Below, piece after piece: positions 1 to 10,784 of a stretch of 64,000 nucleotides of DNA. The notes under the pieces were generated by a model. It had not been told where the DNA came from and searched no databases. It saw nothing but the letters and a program-made list of their open reading frames with translations. This DNA comes from Lepidostoma basale. Taxonomy: Eukaryota > Arthropoda > Insecta > Trichoptera > Lepidostomatidae. Each line of letters opens with the position of its first letter. Within the stretch, counting starts at the first letter, position 1. The position numbers were made by a program, and so were the translations under genes. The stretch is taken from NCBI GenBank assembly GCA_022606425.2, contig JAHDVF020000424.1, positions 248,001 to 312,000 on the forward strand. Direction: 5' to 3'.

Positions 1-174
1 GAAACAAAATGGCCTTTTTGGTCCTGAACATAGGGGCTATCAATAGAGCTTGAAAAAATATGTTGCATTACTATACCCAATACTGTAATGTAAAAAAAAC
101 TTTGACTACAGGGGGAAATATATTTTTTATTACATTAAAATTTAATTTGTTGTGTGGCATAATTAAATATAATC

Positions 175-485
175 AATAACAACGCTGTACTTATTTTACA
201 ACACCTAATTTTGTTTTATCAAAACCAACTCGTTTCATTCCCGCCGGAGCTTCATCAGTGTTACAAAAACAAACTGTATGAAATTTTGTGTATTTATTTA
301 AAATTTTAGTCTTCGGTCTTTAACATGTCTACGAAAAGTGTGTGGTTGTGAAAATAAAATAAGTATTAAATAAGTTCTTAAAATTTATCGAACCTCCAGC
401 GGGAGAGAATCCGGCTGGTTTTATAGAACAAAAAAAAGTGGTGTAAAAATAAAGAACACAAGTGTTATAATTTTTTTTTAATTTG
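175..485. repeat. Family E hammerhead inverted pair (old copy)
   Basis: Two hammerhead-like motifs point away from each other. The minus copy (227-258) keeps CUGAUGA, GAAA and a CGAG-UU end. The plus copy (about 389-420) has lost most of the core but keeps the CCUCCAGCGGGAG hairpin and CCGG. The outer arms match each other and the family E copy at 10440-10712. Family assignment is secure; activity is doubtful. Confidence 0.65.
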
Positions 486-628
486 TTCAAAGATTGTTAT
501 GGTTGGTAGATAAATATTTTATTGTTTGTACTGGCAACGATCTTCGAAGGTTCGGTCGAAGTGGATTCCAAGAAACTTGGAAATACCCACAATATCAGAA
601 AACACATTGAAGTATAAATCAATCTTAC

Positions 629-728
629 CTGTCAAGAGACACGGCAATGAGGCTGTAGATGGAGGCGGCGACAGATACCCCCTGGACGTATGGGACCGTC
701 TTGCACATCAGCCAGCCAAGGACCCAAG
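629..728 (-). CDS. Internal exon of a rhodopsin-like neuropeptide GPCR (TM3)
   Basis: A 100-nt exon on the minus strand lies between a pyrimidine-rich AG acceptor (intron ends at 729) and a GTAAGA donor (starts at 628). It carries 2 nt, then 32 codons, then 2 nt of the next codon. The peptide starts WVLGWLMC, continues [14 protein letters not shown] and ends SLIAVSLD with R across the splice. This is the end of extracellular loop 1, the TM3 disulphide cysteine, and TM3 up to the D-R of the DRY-type motif that couples to G proteins. The VPY..GVSVAAS..SL.AVSLDR pattern is that of insect SIFamide/neuropeptide FF-type receptors, from memory; the family is firmer than the subtype. Codons are GC-rich against an AT-rich surround, and no other exon of this gene is recognisable, so introns must be long. 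The receptor would sit in the plasma membrane of peptide-responsive cells. Confidence 0.87.
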
Positions 729-734
729 CTGAGG

Positions 735-1258
735 AAGAGAAAATATTCATAATAAATAGATAATCAAAATAGAGTTAATAAGAATTTTGAAAATAAGTTT
801 TGTTATGATTGCTATTAAGAAGTTGATTCTCATATAAAAAATGTTAAAAGTATATATTTTTTTACTTTTTTAACGAGATTATGATTACTTCAAATGTTCC
901 AAATTTAATCAAAAATATTATTTAAAACAATGGAACTTTAAAAAATATGCTTAATTAAAAAAAATATATCACCTATATACTCTCAGTAATTTCAATTCTA
1001 TGTTTTCAATAAATATACTGGAACTCGCAGAAAGAGTATTTTTCTAATCATTAAAATTGGGAAGTTTGAATATTGCTTAAAGTTGAGTATTATATACGAG
1101 TACATTAATTAAAATGTAATGTGGTACAACGGAACATATTTACTATTAAGATTATGCCATACTTTTTAGAATATGCCAAAAAAATTATCTATGCTTTATC
1201 TTTAGTAAAAAAAAGGTACATTTGAATAAATAGAGAAGCACTTTGTATTTTAACAATA
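735..1258. other. AT-rich intron or spacer
   Basis: Nothing recognised. It lies just upstream of the receptor exon on that exon's strand, so it is probably intron sequence. Confidence 0.5.
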
Positions 1259-1261
1259 CTT

Positions 1262-1455
1262 TTTTTAAACATATTTCGGTCCTCTTTCTTGGCACAAATT
1301 TAAAATCATTACATGAATTGTTAAAATGTGTGCATATAAGAAGGACCGAAACATGTCTGCAAATAAAACAATAAAGTGTGGTGAAAATACAAAGAACTTT
1401 TCTATTTTTTCAAATGTGAATCCACAACACAAAGAGAAGGCGAAGTATAGAAGAA
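1262..1455. repeat. Family G-like hammerhead inverted pair, degenerate
   Basis: A minus-strand end (GAAA then UAUG-UU, about 1268-1290) faces away from a plus-strand end (GAAA-CAUG-UC, 1348-1357). Both follow an AGGACC half of stem II, and the other half and the core are lost. The right tail ACAACACAAAG near 1423 matches the tail of G copies at 14575 and 57590. Confidence 0.55.
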
Positions 1456-2110
1456 AAAATGTTACATTTTATAATTATTCGTAAGAGTATTGAACTCCGA
1501 CCTGTACAGAGCCGTAAAGCTAAGTTATTTTCTGTTTTTACGGGTGACGCAGTGCCTAAACGCGAGTAAGTTTGCATAATAAGACATTTCTCCGGGAGAT
1601 GAAGCCCAGACGACATAAATTAGCATTAGAAGTATTGCGGATGACGGCCGCCTCTATCCGCTTGGCAGCGCCACCTGTGGGGGGGAATTAATACCGACAA
1701 AGAAACATTTCAGCCAACTTTGTGGGTTATACTACCCGCAGAAAGAAGACATCTCCTCAACTCATATCTTTGGATATAAACACCAACAATACAAAACAGT
1801 ATACACAGTTGTAAAATATTTTAATAAAGAAATATTATATTCACACGTCAAATAGCTTTAAGAGCTCAAATTGAACTGACGCCACAACATGAACTATTTG
1901 ATAATTTTGTTTTATCGTTCTCTAACAAAGATTATTGTTTATATAGTGCCCTGTCAGTTCCCCTTGACGTTGGGGATCACTAAGGCGAATGGTTTCTCGC
2001 CACAATGATTTCCTGTATATTATTACTAGAGTAGTTTTAATACACTTTTAGTATTTGTATCAAAACCACTTTAACACAACCCAGAAATATGGTTAATTAC
2101 TTAATTAGAG
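1456..2110. other. Unassigned sequence
   Basis: AT-rich apart from a GC-richer patch at 1630-1690. No coding frame, TIR or repeat family seen. Confidence 0.4.
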
Positions 2111-2111
2111 T

Positions 2112-2510
2112 ATTTGTGGCACTGCACTGAAGATGTTGGGCTTCATCATCCGGACCGGCAGAGTGTTCAGGTATCCTCATGTGCTCAGAGTCCTATACAA
2201 CACATTCGTTTGGAGCAGACTCGAAAGTGGTTCAGTGATATGGAGTCCTCACGAGGCGAGATATTCCGTGATGCTGGAAAGGGTTCAGAAAAAATTTCTG
2301 AGGTATCTCTACATGAGGGAGTTTGGTGACTATCCGTGGCTTTATCCCACAGCATTTCTTTTGGGAATGATTGGGGGCAACTCTCTGCAGCTTCGAAGAG
2401 ATGGGCATCTCATAACCCATTCTATAGTTTACTCAGGGGATATTTCGAGAACTCGGCCGTATTGGGGGGTGTTCGGCTTTTTGTCCCTGATGTCTTGTCC
2501 ACAATTTTAA
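2112..2510 (+). pseudogene. Jockey/CR1-like LINE reverse transcriptase C-terminal fragment
   Basis: One uninterrupted frame reads ALKMLGFIIRT, then LRVLYNTFVWSRLESGSVIW and SPHEARYSVMLERVQKKFLR. These are the conserved thumb and post-RT blocks of arthropod Jockey-type elements (LGF, LYNTFV.S.LEYGS.IW, RVQKKFLRYL). The finger and palm domains with the catalytic FADD box are absent, so this is a 5'-truncated copy. It ends in TAA at 2508 followed by A/T-rich DNA. The frame is still open over 130 codons, so the copy is fairly young. No host function is implied. Confidence 0.8.
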
Positions 2511-3955
2511 TATAAAAATATGAAATTGTAATTTAGAAAAAACATATATTTGAAAAGACATTATTTATATAGAAATTAATAAATTATTAATTTGCATATG
2601 ATTGGGAATGGGAGACTAAAAGTAAACAAAGTATTGAAGGAGAAAGGAGTAATATGAGGAATCTGATTATTAATTATGTTTTTACCTAATTTCACTGACT
2701 TAAGGATTTCTAAATTCTAAATGATTCCAAGTGACGTATAATATTTCTACGGCTGTTATTGTATCAGAAATAATCAACGTGTATCGGCTTCTTCGTCTTA
2801 TAAGAAATCTTCCCGATTAGAGCTAAAACTGTTTTAGAATGTCCTGTCACGAACTGGGTATAACTTCTGTTGTCAACATTTATTGTGCTCTGCCTACACA
2901 ATTCAAACTGTAAGTATCCAAAAGTCCCCTTTATTCGCCATGATGAAGTATTTCATTTCAGGGAATTCTAAAAGCAATTAGAGTTGGCGCCCACGAGCTT
3001 TCGTGAAGTGCGAGCCTTTAATTGGGGGTGGAACGCGAGGTTGCATATTTATGCTATTTTTTGCGATTCAAGTGATTTAAATTTTAGAATAAATTGCGAC
3101 AGTTGTGTGGTGAAATGGAAAATCCTTAATGTCACGTTTTAAAAATGTGTAAAAAAGCGCTGAAGTTATTTGGTTTTATATTTTAAAGTAACAATATTTA
3201 TCGTACCTAAGTTTTTATTGAAAATGATGCGTGGTTTCCAACGAAAAATCCAATCAGTTCTACCTACCCGTAAAATTTTTTTTTTTCGTAATTGTTATGT
3301 CTAATACAAACTTTGTACACAAACTCGTCATTAATTAGATCTCATAATTTTAGAAATGATTTGTGTTGATAGCAATAATAAAAATCCGCTTTGTTTAAAT
3401 AACAAAATCTTTTTAACTATAGAAACTTTATAAAGAGTCTTCCAATAGGGACTTCCAAGCTTTGACAATTGATAGCGGCCATATTGTTGAAGCGACATCT
3501 GTCAAATTCACTTCAATTTATTCAGTATGTTTGGCCAAATCACCATGGATGGATATAGCGACTTTAAAAGTTAGTGAGTTACTTCAAAAGATTTCAAAAC
3601 ATAAAGACCCTTTATATTTTGAAGTATTTTAAAGTAACGCGCAGTTTTGGAGTTATGATATTGAAAGGACCAAGTATACTTGATTTACGACACATGTAGA
3701 TTTTTTTTTAATTTAATTATACGTGAGTTCACTTCCAATAATATTCTGTTAGAGAATATTATAAAAGTGACAATAATTTTGAACATGTGGCGTAAATATT
3801 TATTTTAAATATAATATAATATTTTTGTTAATTTATTTATTATTATGAGAAATATGTAATTATCGATACCCTAATATTTATAACAATAGCTATTTTTAAC
3901 ATTATTAGAGCCAGTGACATAGAAATTTTGAATCAGTGAAAATTCATAAAATAAA
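2511..3955. other. AT-rich unassigned sequence
   Basis: No coding frame, SINE, hammerhead or TIR pair was recognised here. Confidence 0.4.
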
Positions 3956-3956
3956 T

Positions 3957-4105
3957 TTTTAATTGTATCTCAATAGAGACGAAGAAACAAACTGGAAACT
4001 GAATATGGATGATCAAGGTGTTTACAGGACTTATGACCTGTCATTGGTTGGGTTAAGCGCACGCTTTATGTAATTACAACATTCCCCATTCCACCATTGT
4101 TATTA
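3957..4105 (-). mobile_element. MITE family X, partial copy
   Basis: Starts with the X terminal repeat TTGTATCTCAATAGAGACGA and contains the internal block TTACAGGACTTATGACCTGT in reverse orientation to the full copy at 40087-40395. The distal end is lost. Confidence 0.65.
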
Positions 4106-4439
4106 TGATCATGTATGATACATTTTTGGAAGTTGTATATATACTCCAAATTCATACTTAGTAAGTATACATTTCACAAATATTCATAAAATAATTTAAA
4201 ACTAAATAATTTGTGTTTTATCTTATATAATTAAAATACACGAGTTTAGATTGTCTAAATAAATAATTTTCGAAGACTAAATAATTATTGAAAATAAAGG
4301 CGTTAACACTGTGGACTGTAAACTGTAAAGACTGTAAAATACATATGGAATTCCTGATTAAATTTAAAAATAAAAATAAATTCATCATTAAAAACACATA
4401 TGTAATCAATAGAATATGAGTATACACACAACATAATTA

Positions 4440-4635
4440 TCTTAATTAATACTAATGAAAACGAATGACTTCAAAAAGTTATATTTCATAAGAATAGCAT
4501 CATCCAAGGCATAATCAAATGTTTGATAGATAAACATTTGATAATACTTTGGCAAGGCGAAACATGTCATTCCCTTAAAATATAATGAAACCTCTATAAA
4601 ACATTTTTAGAATTATATCATTGTTCAAGAAATAA
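4440..4635. repeat. Family A hammerhead inverted pair
   Basis: The right motif (plus, 4538-4568) reads UUGAUAA, a spacer U, a hairpin closed by GGC, GAAA, CAUG and UC. The left motif (minus, about 4486-4522) keeps only UUGAUUA and part of the hairpin. The right arm continues into the family tail with ATTGTTCAAGAAA near 4617. Confidence 0.75.
4538..4568 (+). ncRNA. Hammerhead-like ribozyme motif, family A
   Basis: Core UUGAUAA replaces CUGANGA with the compensated pair U3-A8. A four-pair stem II is followed by GAAA, palindromic CAUG and UC. Stem I is weak. Catalytic activity is inferred, not shown. Confidence 0.6.
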
Positions 4636-4639
4636 TAGA

Positions 4640-6460
4640 CAATTGTATTTTTATAATGAAGACTTTAATGAAGATTTATGAAAAAAAATTATCAATTTAG
4701 TTGAAAAATATTTTTTTATGATCCAATATGTTTCACTTCTAGTGATAAATAACAACCAAATCAAAATACGTTATATTCTATTTTTTAAAAATGGTTGGCG
4801 TAATTAAAGTTAAACAGTATTAACTTTATGGGCATCTCCTCGGAGTAAAGAATTGAGACACGTGGAGAGTGAATCAGGGAGTGGGGACAGGGTCGCGAGT
4901 AATTATACGTAACGTGCAGACTCAGCTGACCTAATAACTTTATTGAACTTTCCGAAAAAAATCGCTCCAGTGAACAAGGGTAGTGTAAGCCAACCGCGAC
5001 GACCGATTCGTAGTTTGGAGTTCTTGTTAATTCGATTATTTATAAATTGTATACCAATGTCTTCTCTAAAGAATAATTTATGTAACTATTTAATTCTAAA
5101 TAAACAAAAAATACACATCAGTTTTTTAACATCGATGCTGTGGAATTAAATCAAAAGAAAATATTTTAAGCGCAAAATAAAGATTATTAATTTTCCTTCA
5201 TTATACAATTTAATTAAAAACACTTTATATTAAGGCAAAAAAAGTGATTATTCATTCGTATGTTTCTAATGAACAACAATTTTAAAATTTAACTCCTTCA
5301 TACCAGAATTAATTGTAATTATCTTTCTCGACCTTGAAAATTGTCCACTTGATAAAAAAAATATCATCGATTTTTAATATATTAAAATCTAAATTATAAA
5401 AATTTGTCAATAATTTCAAATAACAATTTTATACCCTTTCGAATGTTATGTGCATAATTATGCAAAAGAGGTCTGAAGAGGTTAATATTTTTTTAATATC
5501 GATGTACTGTAATTCGATTATATTTAAATATTTATACACATATTTTTTTTAATTATTTATGGAATGATTTATGACAACTAGATTCATCAAAATAATACAT
5601 TTCTATATATAGTAAATAGAGTCCAACTTAAACAGTTTGTCAAACATTTAAGAACGATACTTAACCTCCTAAATGTTATGTTCGAATAAACTATTCTGAC
5701 ATGTTTTTCTTTAGAAAATATTCGTAATTTCTATAATTATTAAATATAATAAAATTTAACATAAAAAATCTGTTATACGCAACGTAATCCTGTAGATTAG
5801 GCTTCCAACTGTATTATTGTTATACAAAATATTTTATAGTATGTGATTATAATACATATTAGGTTTATCTATTGCTACAGAATTTGGGCCAAAAAATACA
5901 TTTTTCATGAAAGTTTTAAATTAGTTACATCTGTGATTCGTAATTCTATTCATAGCAAACGACCTATATAAAGTGATTTTCATGTTTTTTACACGAGTTA
6001 AATAGTTTGTGAAAAATTAATTGGTAAATACGGCACTTCCAAAAATATGGATTTAAAAATTTTGAGTATGTTTTAATTACAATTTTGGAAAATTCTGTTA
6101 CATTGAAATATGACGTTGAAGCATAAAAAAAACTCACATTCTAGTGAGAATATAAAGCATATTCAATTCTCAATGGAATATCCTTGACACTGCTGTAATA
6201 CCGCTAGCAAATTTATTAATCATCATGACCAATCTGTCAACGCAAGAGAGCCTGGCAAAATCGGTCACTCTAGAAATAACGACAAAACGGAAAGCAGTAT
6301 AAAAAATTGTAACATTATGTAATGAAAATCCATAGATTTTTACAATAAATGCTGTACACGACATTATTGTAAATCGCTGTCATCTTTTGAAAATTGTTTT
6401 TACATACGTTCACAACATAACCGACGATATCGAAGAGGATTTCAAAAAGAAAAAAATATA
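4640..6460. other. AT-rich unassigned sequence
   Basis: Nothing recognised except scattered low-complexity A/T runs. Confidence 0.4.
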
Positions 6461-6466
6461 ACCTAT

Positions 6467-6524
6467 AAAGATATTGTCACATACAAAAAATGGGTCAGAT
6501 TTTTATATCTGCTTTCCTCGTGAG
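6467..6524 (+). repeat. Short repeat S, copy 1
   Basis: A 58-nt segment containing AATGGGTCAGATT and TTTCCTCGTGAG recurs at 11811-11869, where it is flanked by a 23-bp duplication. Its identity is unknown. Confidence 0.6.
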
Positions 6525-6573
6525 TTTTCTAATTTCAAATTAATTATATTATATTAGATATTTGATTGTTCAA

Positions 6574-6593
6574 CTGTTTCAAGCATGTCGTTA
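6574..6593 (+). repeat. Direct repeat left of mariner
   Basis: CTGTTTCAAGCATGTCGTTA lies just outside the left TA of the mariner. The identical 20 bases recur at 7580-7599 outside its right TA. Confidence 0.85.
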
Positions 6594-6786
6594 TATATTA
6601 GGTCCTTACATATGAAATTGGCGTTTTGCCGCACTGGCAACTTTGATCTCAAATATCTTCTCTTTGGTTAGGAATCATAAATTCAAATTTATACAGCTAT
6701 TTACTCAAGTGTTTGTGTTTCGAAAATTATAATTCATTTGTTTTTTCCTCAATTGTTTTTTTTCTTTGCGTCACTCAGTTTACAAA

Positions 6787-7428
6787 ATGGAAAACTTGAA
6801 ATATCGCGTTATTTACGAGTACGAGTTCCACCGTGGCACCAGTGCTGCAGAATCGGCTCGAAGGATTAATGATGTGTATGGCGACGGTGCCGCAAAAGAA
6901 AACACAGTGCGTTTTTGGTTCCAACGTTTTCGTTCTGGAAATTTCAACCTGCAGAATAAGCCCCGTGGACGGCCGGAGACCAAAGTTGATAATGAAGAAT
7001 TGAAGGCTATTGTGGAAGCGGATCCATCGCAAACCACGTCCGAGTTAGCTGCAGGCTGTGGTGTTAGTGATAAAACTGTTTTAATCCACTTGAAGCAAAT
7101 TGGGAAAGTGAAAAAACTTGAAAGGTGGGTACCTCACGAATTGAGTGAAGCAAATCAACAAACGCGCGTTGACTGCTGCGTTGCATTACTCAACCGGCAC
7201 AATAATGAAGGGATTTTGAATCGAATCATTACCTGTGATGAAAAGTGGATCCTGTATGATAATCGGAAGCGCTCATCGCAATGGCTGAACCCTGCCGAAC
7301 CAGCCAAACCTTGCCCCAAGCGAAAATTTACTCCGAAAAAGTTACTTGTGAGCGTTTGGTGGACTCGTGCTGGTGTCGTTCACTACAGCTTTCTTAAATC
7401 TGGCCAGACGATTACGGCAGATGTCTAG
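6787..7428 (+). pseudogene. Mariner transposase, C-terminally truncated
   Basis: The start is the ATG at 6787 (MENLKYRVI); an in-frame ATG seven codons earlier lies in the element's 5' leader and is less likely. Residues 1-110 hold the paired helix-turn-helix DNA-binding region with the RFWFQRFRSG and GRPE motifs. WVPHEL is at 114-119. The first catalytic aspartate is D151 in ITCDEKW. VWWTRAGVVHYSF at 190-202 matches the Hsmar1/cecropia branch, which has S/T rather than D after WW. Translation stops at residue 213 with TAG. The HDN and SPDL..DYH blocks that carry the second and third catalytic aspartates are deleted, so cut-and-paste activity is impossible. DNA-end binding could remain, and such a truncated protein might act as a competitor (inference). 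Confidence 0.93.
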
Positions 7429-7491
7429 ATCGATGAACTACCTATGAGATGGCAAAAGTGCATAGATAGCAATGGTACTTACTTTGATTAA
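7429..7491 (+). pseudogene. Mariner transposase C-terminal remnant
   Basis: Directly after the TAG, and in the same frame, the sequence reads IDELPMRWQKCIDSNGTYFD and stops. This is the conserved last block of cecropia-type mariner transposases. The in-frame join shows a single internal deletion of roughly 110-120 codons that also created the stop codon. Confidence 0.88.
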
Positions 7492-7567
7492 ATAAATATG
7501 TTATATTTAAAAAAAATCAACTTTGTGTTCCTCCCATACAAAAGCCAATTTCATATGTAAGGACCTA

Positions 7568-7990
7568 ATATTTTCTGTTCTGTTTCAAGCATGTCGTTAA
7601 AATATTTACAAAAAAGTGCTTGACGAGTATCCAAGTACTTAGTAATCAGCATTAGATAGTCGGCGTTTCCAGAAAGTTGAACAATAAATATAAAGCAGGA
7701 AAACTCCCAAACAGTTGAAATGCCAGTCCCTTTGTTGTGGCCGCCGGCAGCGGTAATTTTGTAGGGAAGGTCAGAGGGCTACCCTGGGCCAGTGTGTGGT
7801 TGCCCTGTTTCTTAATCTGATAAGAACCCATTGTAGTAGTTAATGTTTGTTTATACAACTTCATCTGTCGAAACCCAAGAGATCTTGGGCTCTCTAATAG
7901 AATCTTTCTCGTAGACTTAACCCACCTCAAATCGTTATAAGCGTACTAAGTACTTACAATATTTTGGGTTATATTTTGGGCTCATTCAAA
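7568..7990. other. Unassigned sequence right of the mariner
   Basis: Contains the right 20-bp direct repeat (7580-7599). Otherwise nothing recognised; 7735-7800 is somewhat GC-richer. Confidence 0.4.
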
Positions 7991-7991
7991 T

Positions 7992-8126
7992 GTTAACGAT
8001 GTAAATGGAATTGAAAACAGAAGAAGGCCGAGGCAAACGTAGCACGATCAAATAAATCAAATATTAAATATCGGCCACGTGAGGAGTCGGAGAAATCGAC
8101 CATAACGGCGTGATGATTAGTTAATA
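7992..8126 (+). pseudogene. RTE-like LINE 3' fragment
   Basis: Reads through the VNDVNG, GRPRQT and INHVRSRRNR-type blocks found in the better copies (for example 36323-36781), then jumps by deletion to ACGGCGTGATG and a TTAGTTAA tail. The last 40 or so codons are missing. Confidence 0.75.
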
Positions 8127-8299
8127 AGTTTTTCATATTTATAAAAAAAGTATTAAAAAGCTATATATTTTTTAATACCCATGAAAAATATTAAATACAA
8201 CAATTTCTCTTTATTTTTTAAACATATTTTCACATGTGTTTTCGATAAAAACTAAGTATTTATTTATTTATTTTTAATTAACAAATGAAAATGCATGTT

Positions 8300-8381
8300 A
8301 TCTATAAATTTTTATATATTTTACGGGACTGATATGTTTCTTTGATAATACATCGACAAAGGAAAACGTCATTCCTAATTT
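8300..8381. repeat. Family A hammerhead pair remnant
   Basis: The left arm with GATATGTTTC and the right arm with AAAACGTCATTCC survive with a collapsed centre. The right arm is cut by the MITE at 8382. Confidence 0.5.
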
Positions 8382-8630
8382 GAAGACTACAGGGGAAAAA
8401 CAAGGAATGTCAATAGAAGGTTAATTTGAATAAATTGAGAATAAAGCTAATCAAAGTCTATATATTTCTTAGCAATTAGCAATCGATTGTCTGGCCATAG
8501 TCGATGACACACATGATTTTTGAATATGAAAATTTTACTGTGGATAGATACGTACAAATGCCGCTAGATGGCATTATTACATTTATTTTGAATTTTAACT
8601 GACATTCCTTGTTTTTCCCCTGTAGTTTTC
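8382..8630. mobile_element. MITE with 31-bp TIRs and ATTT target duplication
   Basis: Left end 8382-8412 and right end 8600-8630 are inverted repeats with one mismatch (core CTACAGGGGAAAAACAAGGA). ATTT flanks both sides (8378-8381, 8631-8634). It is 249 bp and non-coding. The TIR sequence does not identify a superfamily for me. It lies within or against an older family A element. Confidence 0.8.
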
Positions 8631-8635
8631 ATTTA

Positions 8636-8775
8636 CTAACTAACAAACTAAATTACCATCACGCAGTCTATCCTAATAGGTAGGCAGAAAGAATGGACTG
8701 CCACACTGTTATTCTCTGACATACTTCTCTCGCTTCCTAAACATTCATACATCGCGTCACGTTCGCATACCGTAA
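8636..8775 (-). pseudogene. RTE-like LINE 3' end
   Basis: Begins (on plus) with CTAACTAAC and ATCACGC-GTCT, the reverse complement of the family 3' tail. It continues through the last 40 codons with several indels, then stops matching. Confidence 0.75.
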
Positions 8776-8929
8776 AACCTGAAAATTTGAAATGGGTGCC
8801 CAGGGATAAGAGCTAGTGAAGGACTATTGCGAAACGTCGAGAAAAGAAAAAGAAGTAGCGAAATATAAGAAGATGAAGAAGAAAAGGTATAAGAATATAA
8901 AATATTATTTGGACAATGTTTTTTAAAAC

Positions 8930-9020
8930 CTTTGTAAACATGACTTTTTTTAATTTTTTTTTTTTTTTAAAAACAAAAGTGTTTCGAACACAAAAGCCCT
9001 TCATCAGTGTTTTGTATATA
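8930..9020 (-). repeat. Family J hammerhead element, one arm
   Basis: Contains the motif at 8976-9007. No right arm is found before the CT microsatellite. Confidence 0.65.
8976..9007 (-). ncRNA. Hammerhead-like ribozyme motif, family J
   Basis: Intact CUGAUGA and GAAA, then CACU and UU. Stem I is a perfect six-pair helix, AAAACA with UGUUUU, placed exactly around the core, which fixes the cleavage dinucleotide. Stem II is partly decayed. Confidence 0.7.
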
Positions 9021-9155
9021 CAATATAAATATATGAACAAATTTTTCATGAATGTGGTTAGTTTTGACAGATATTTAAATGATTTTTTTCAAACGTTTAC
9101 GCATTTGATATAACAAATAATTCAAATAAATCTATAATAATATTACTAATTAAAA

Positions 9156-9835
<680 letters not shown>

Positions 9836-9840
9836 TTTTA

Positions 9841-10206
9841 CTAACTAACTAACTAACCATCACGCCGTCTCCCCGAAGGGGTAGGCAGAAAGAATGGACT
9901 GCCACACTTTTCTTTCCTGACATATTTCTCTCGCTTCCTCAACATTCATACATCGTGTCATGCATGCGCGTCGATTTCTCTGACTCCTCACATAGCCGAC
10001 ATTCAATATTGGATTTATTTGATCGTGCCACGTTTTCCTCGGTCTTCCTCTATTTCTGGTTCCATTTACATCGTTAACATATAATTTTTTTAACATTCTT
10101 TCTTCATTCATTCTTGAACTACATTGAGCATGAACTACAGTTCTGGTGAATTGTATATATGAGGTATGCATGCGAAATGATCTGATGATGAATGTTGATA
10201 AGTCCA
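9841..10206 (-). pseudogene. RTE-like LINE with 5' inversion (twin priming)
   Basis: On minus, the (TTAG)n tail at 9841-9857 follows a frame ending GETA and reading back through CMNVEEAREIC, RNRRACMTR and GRPRKTWHDQI to RMNEERM near 10115. It then meets, after a short filler, a plus-strand piece of the same element from further upstream (10143-10206, IYEVCMRNDLMMN). An inverted 5' segment joined to a normal 3' segment is the classic product of twin-primed reverse transcription. Confidence 0.8.
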
Positions 10207-10209
10207 AAA

Positions 10210-10436
10210 AATTAGATAATTAGTAATTTGGGTCTTAGTAATATGGCTTAAGCTCTTAGAACCTACCCAATTATATTAAACGAAAACACTAAGATAGCAC
10301 GTAATGTCATCACTAAATTCAGGTCTAAATCTTCACATTAACTAAATTAGATTCTAACCCTAAGCCGCAAAACATGTATTAATTCTGTTAGTTTATAATC
10401 TAAGCGTTATGTTCTAAGACGGGCCGAAAAGAGTAA
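10210..10436. other. AT-rich spacer
   Basis: Nothing recognised. Confidence 0.4.
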
Positions 10437-10510
10437 CGATATTTATTTTTTAAATAATTGGAAATATTTTTCGTTTTCTTTCACACCACTTTATTTTGTT
10501 TTATCAAACC

Positions 10511-10542
10511 AAACGGTTTCGCTCTCGCTGGAGCTTCGTCAG
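10511..10542 (-). ncRNA. Hammerhead-like ribozyme motif, family E
   Basis: CUGACGA, spacer A, stem II GCUC/GAGC with a six-base loop, GAAA, CCGU and UU. Stem III has lost the CCGG palindrome by one base. Stem I includes C-G, A-U and two G-U pairs. Confidence 0.68.
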
Positions 10543-10585
10543 AGCTACAAAAACCAACTAGGTTAGTTGATTTGTTTTTTTAACA

Positions 10586-10617
10586 CTGACGAACCTCCGA
10601 TGGGAGCGAAACCGGTT
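10586..10617 (+). ncRNA. Hammerhead-like ribozyme motif, family E
   Basis: Intact CUGACGA core, spacer A, stem II CUCC/GGAG, GAAA, palindromic CCGG and UU. The flanks ACA and GGU give three or four stem I pairs. Confidence 0.72.
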
Positions 10618-10784
10618 GGTTCAACAAAACGAAATAAAGTATTGTAAAAACATAATAAATGTGTTTTAATTTTTTTTCAATAATGCTGAACCACAAATTA
10701 AGAGCTTTATACGAAATAAAATAATTATTTTATTATCAAATAATGAAAAAATATACATATTGAATTTCAAAAATATTGAATTTC

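Larger units (their letters stand above)
6601..7565 (+). mobile_element. Mariner (Tc1/mariner, cecropia/Hsmar1-like), internally deleted
   Basis: Terminal inverted repeats begin GGTCCTTACATATGAAATTG (6601) and end with the exact complement over at least 22 bp (7544-7565). TA target duplications flank them at 6599-6600 and 7566-7567. The element is 965 bp against about 1.3 kb for intact mariners. The shortfall sits inside the transposase gene. It can no longer mobilise itself but could be moved in trans, because both ends look intact. Confidence 0.95.
10440..10712. repeat. Family E hammerhead inverted pair, best preserved
   Basis: Minus motif 10511-10542 and plus motif 10586-10617 are 43 bp apart and point outward. 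Outer arms with ACCACTTTATTTTG and its complement pair over about 60 bp. The right end carries the family tail CCACAAATTAAGAGCTTTAT (10691). Confidence 0.8.

Noticed and set aside
526..732. Plus-strand open frame of 68 codons
   Set aside because: It is the shadow of the GPCR exon on the other strand, which has splice sites and conserved residues.
8813..9113. Open frames rich in Phe, Lys and Tyr on both strands
   Set aside because: Low-complexity A/T runs around a hammerhead arm; no conserved domain.
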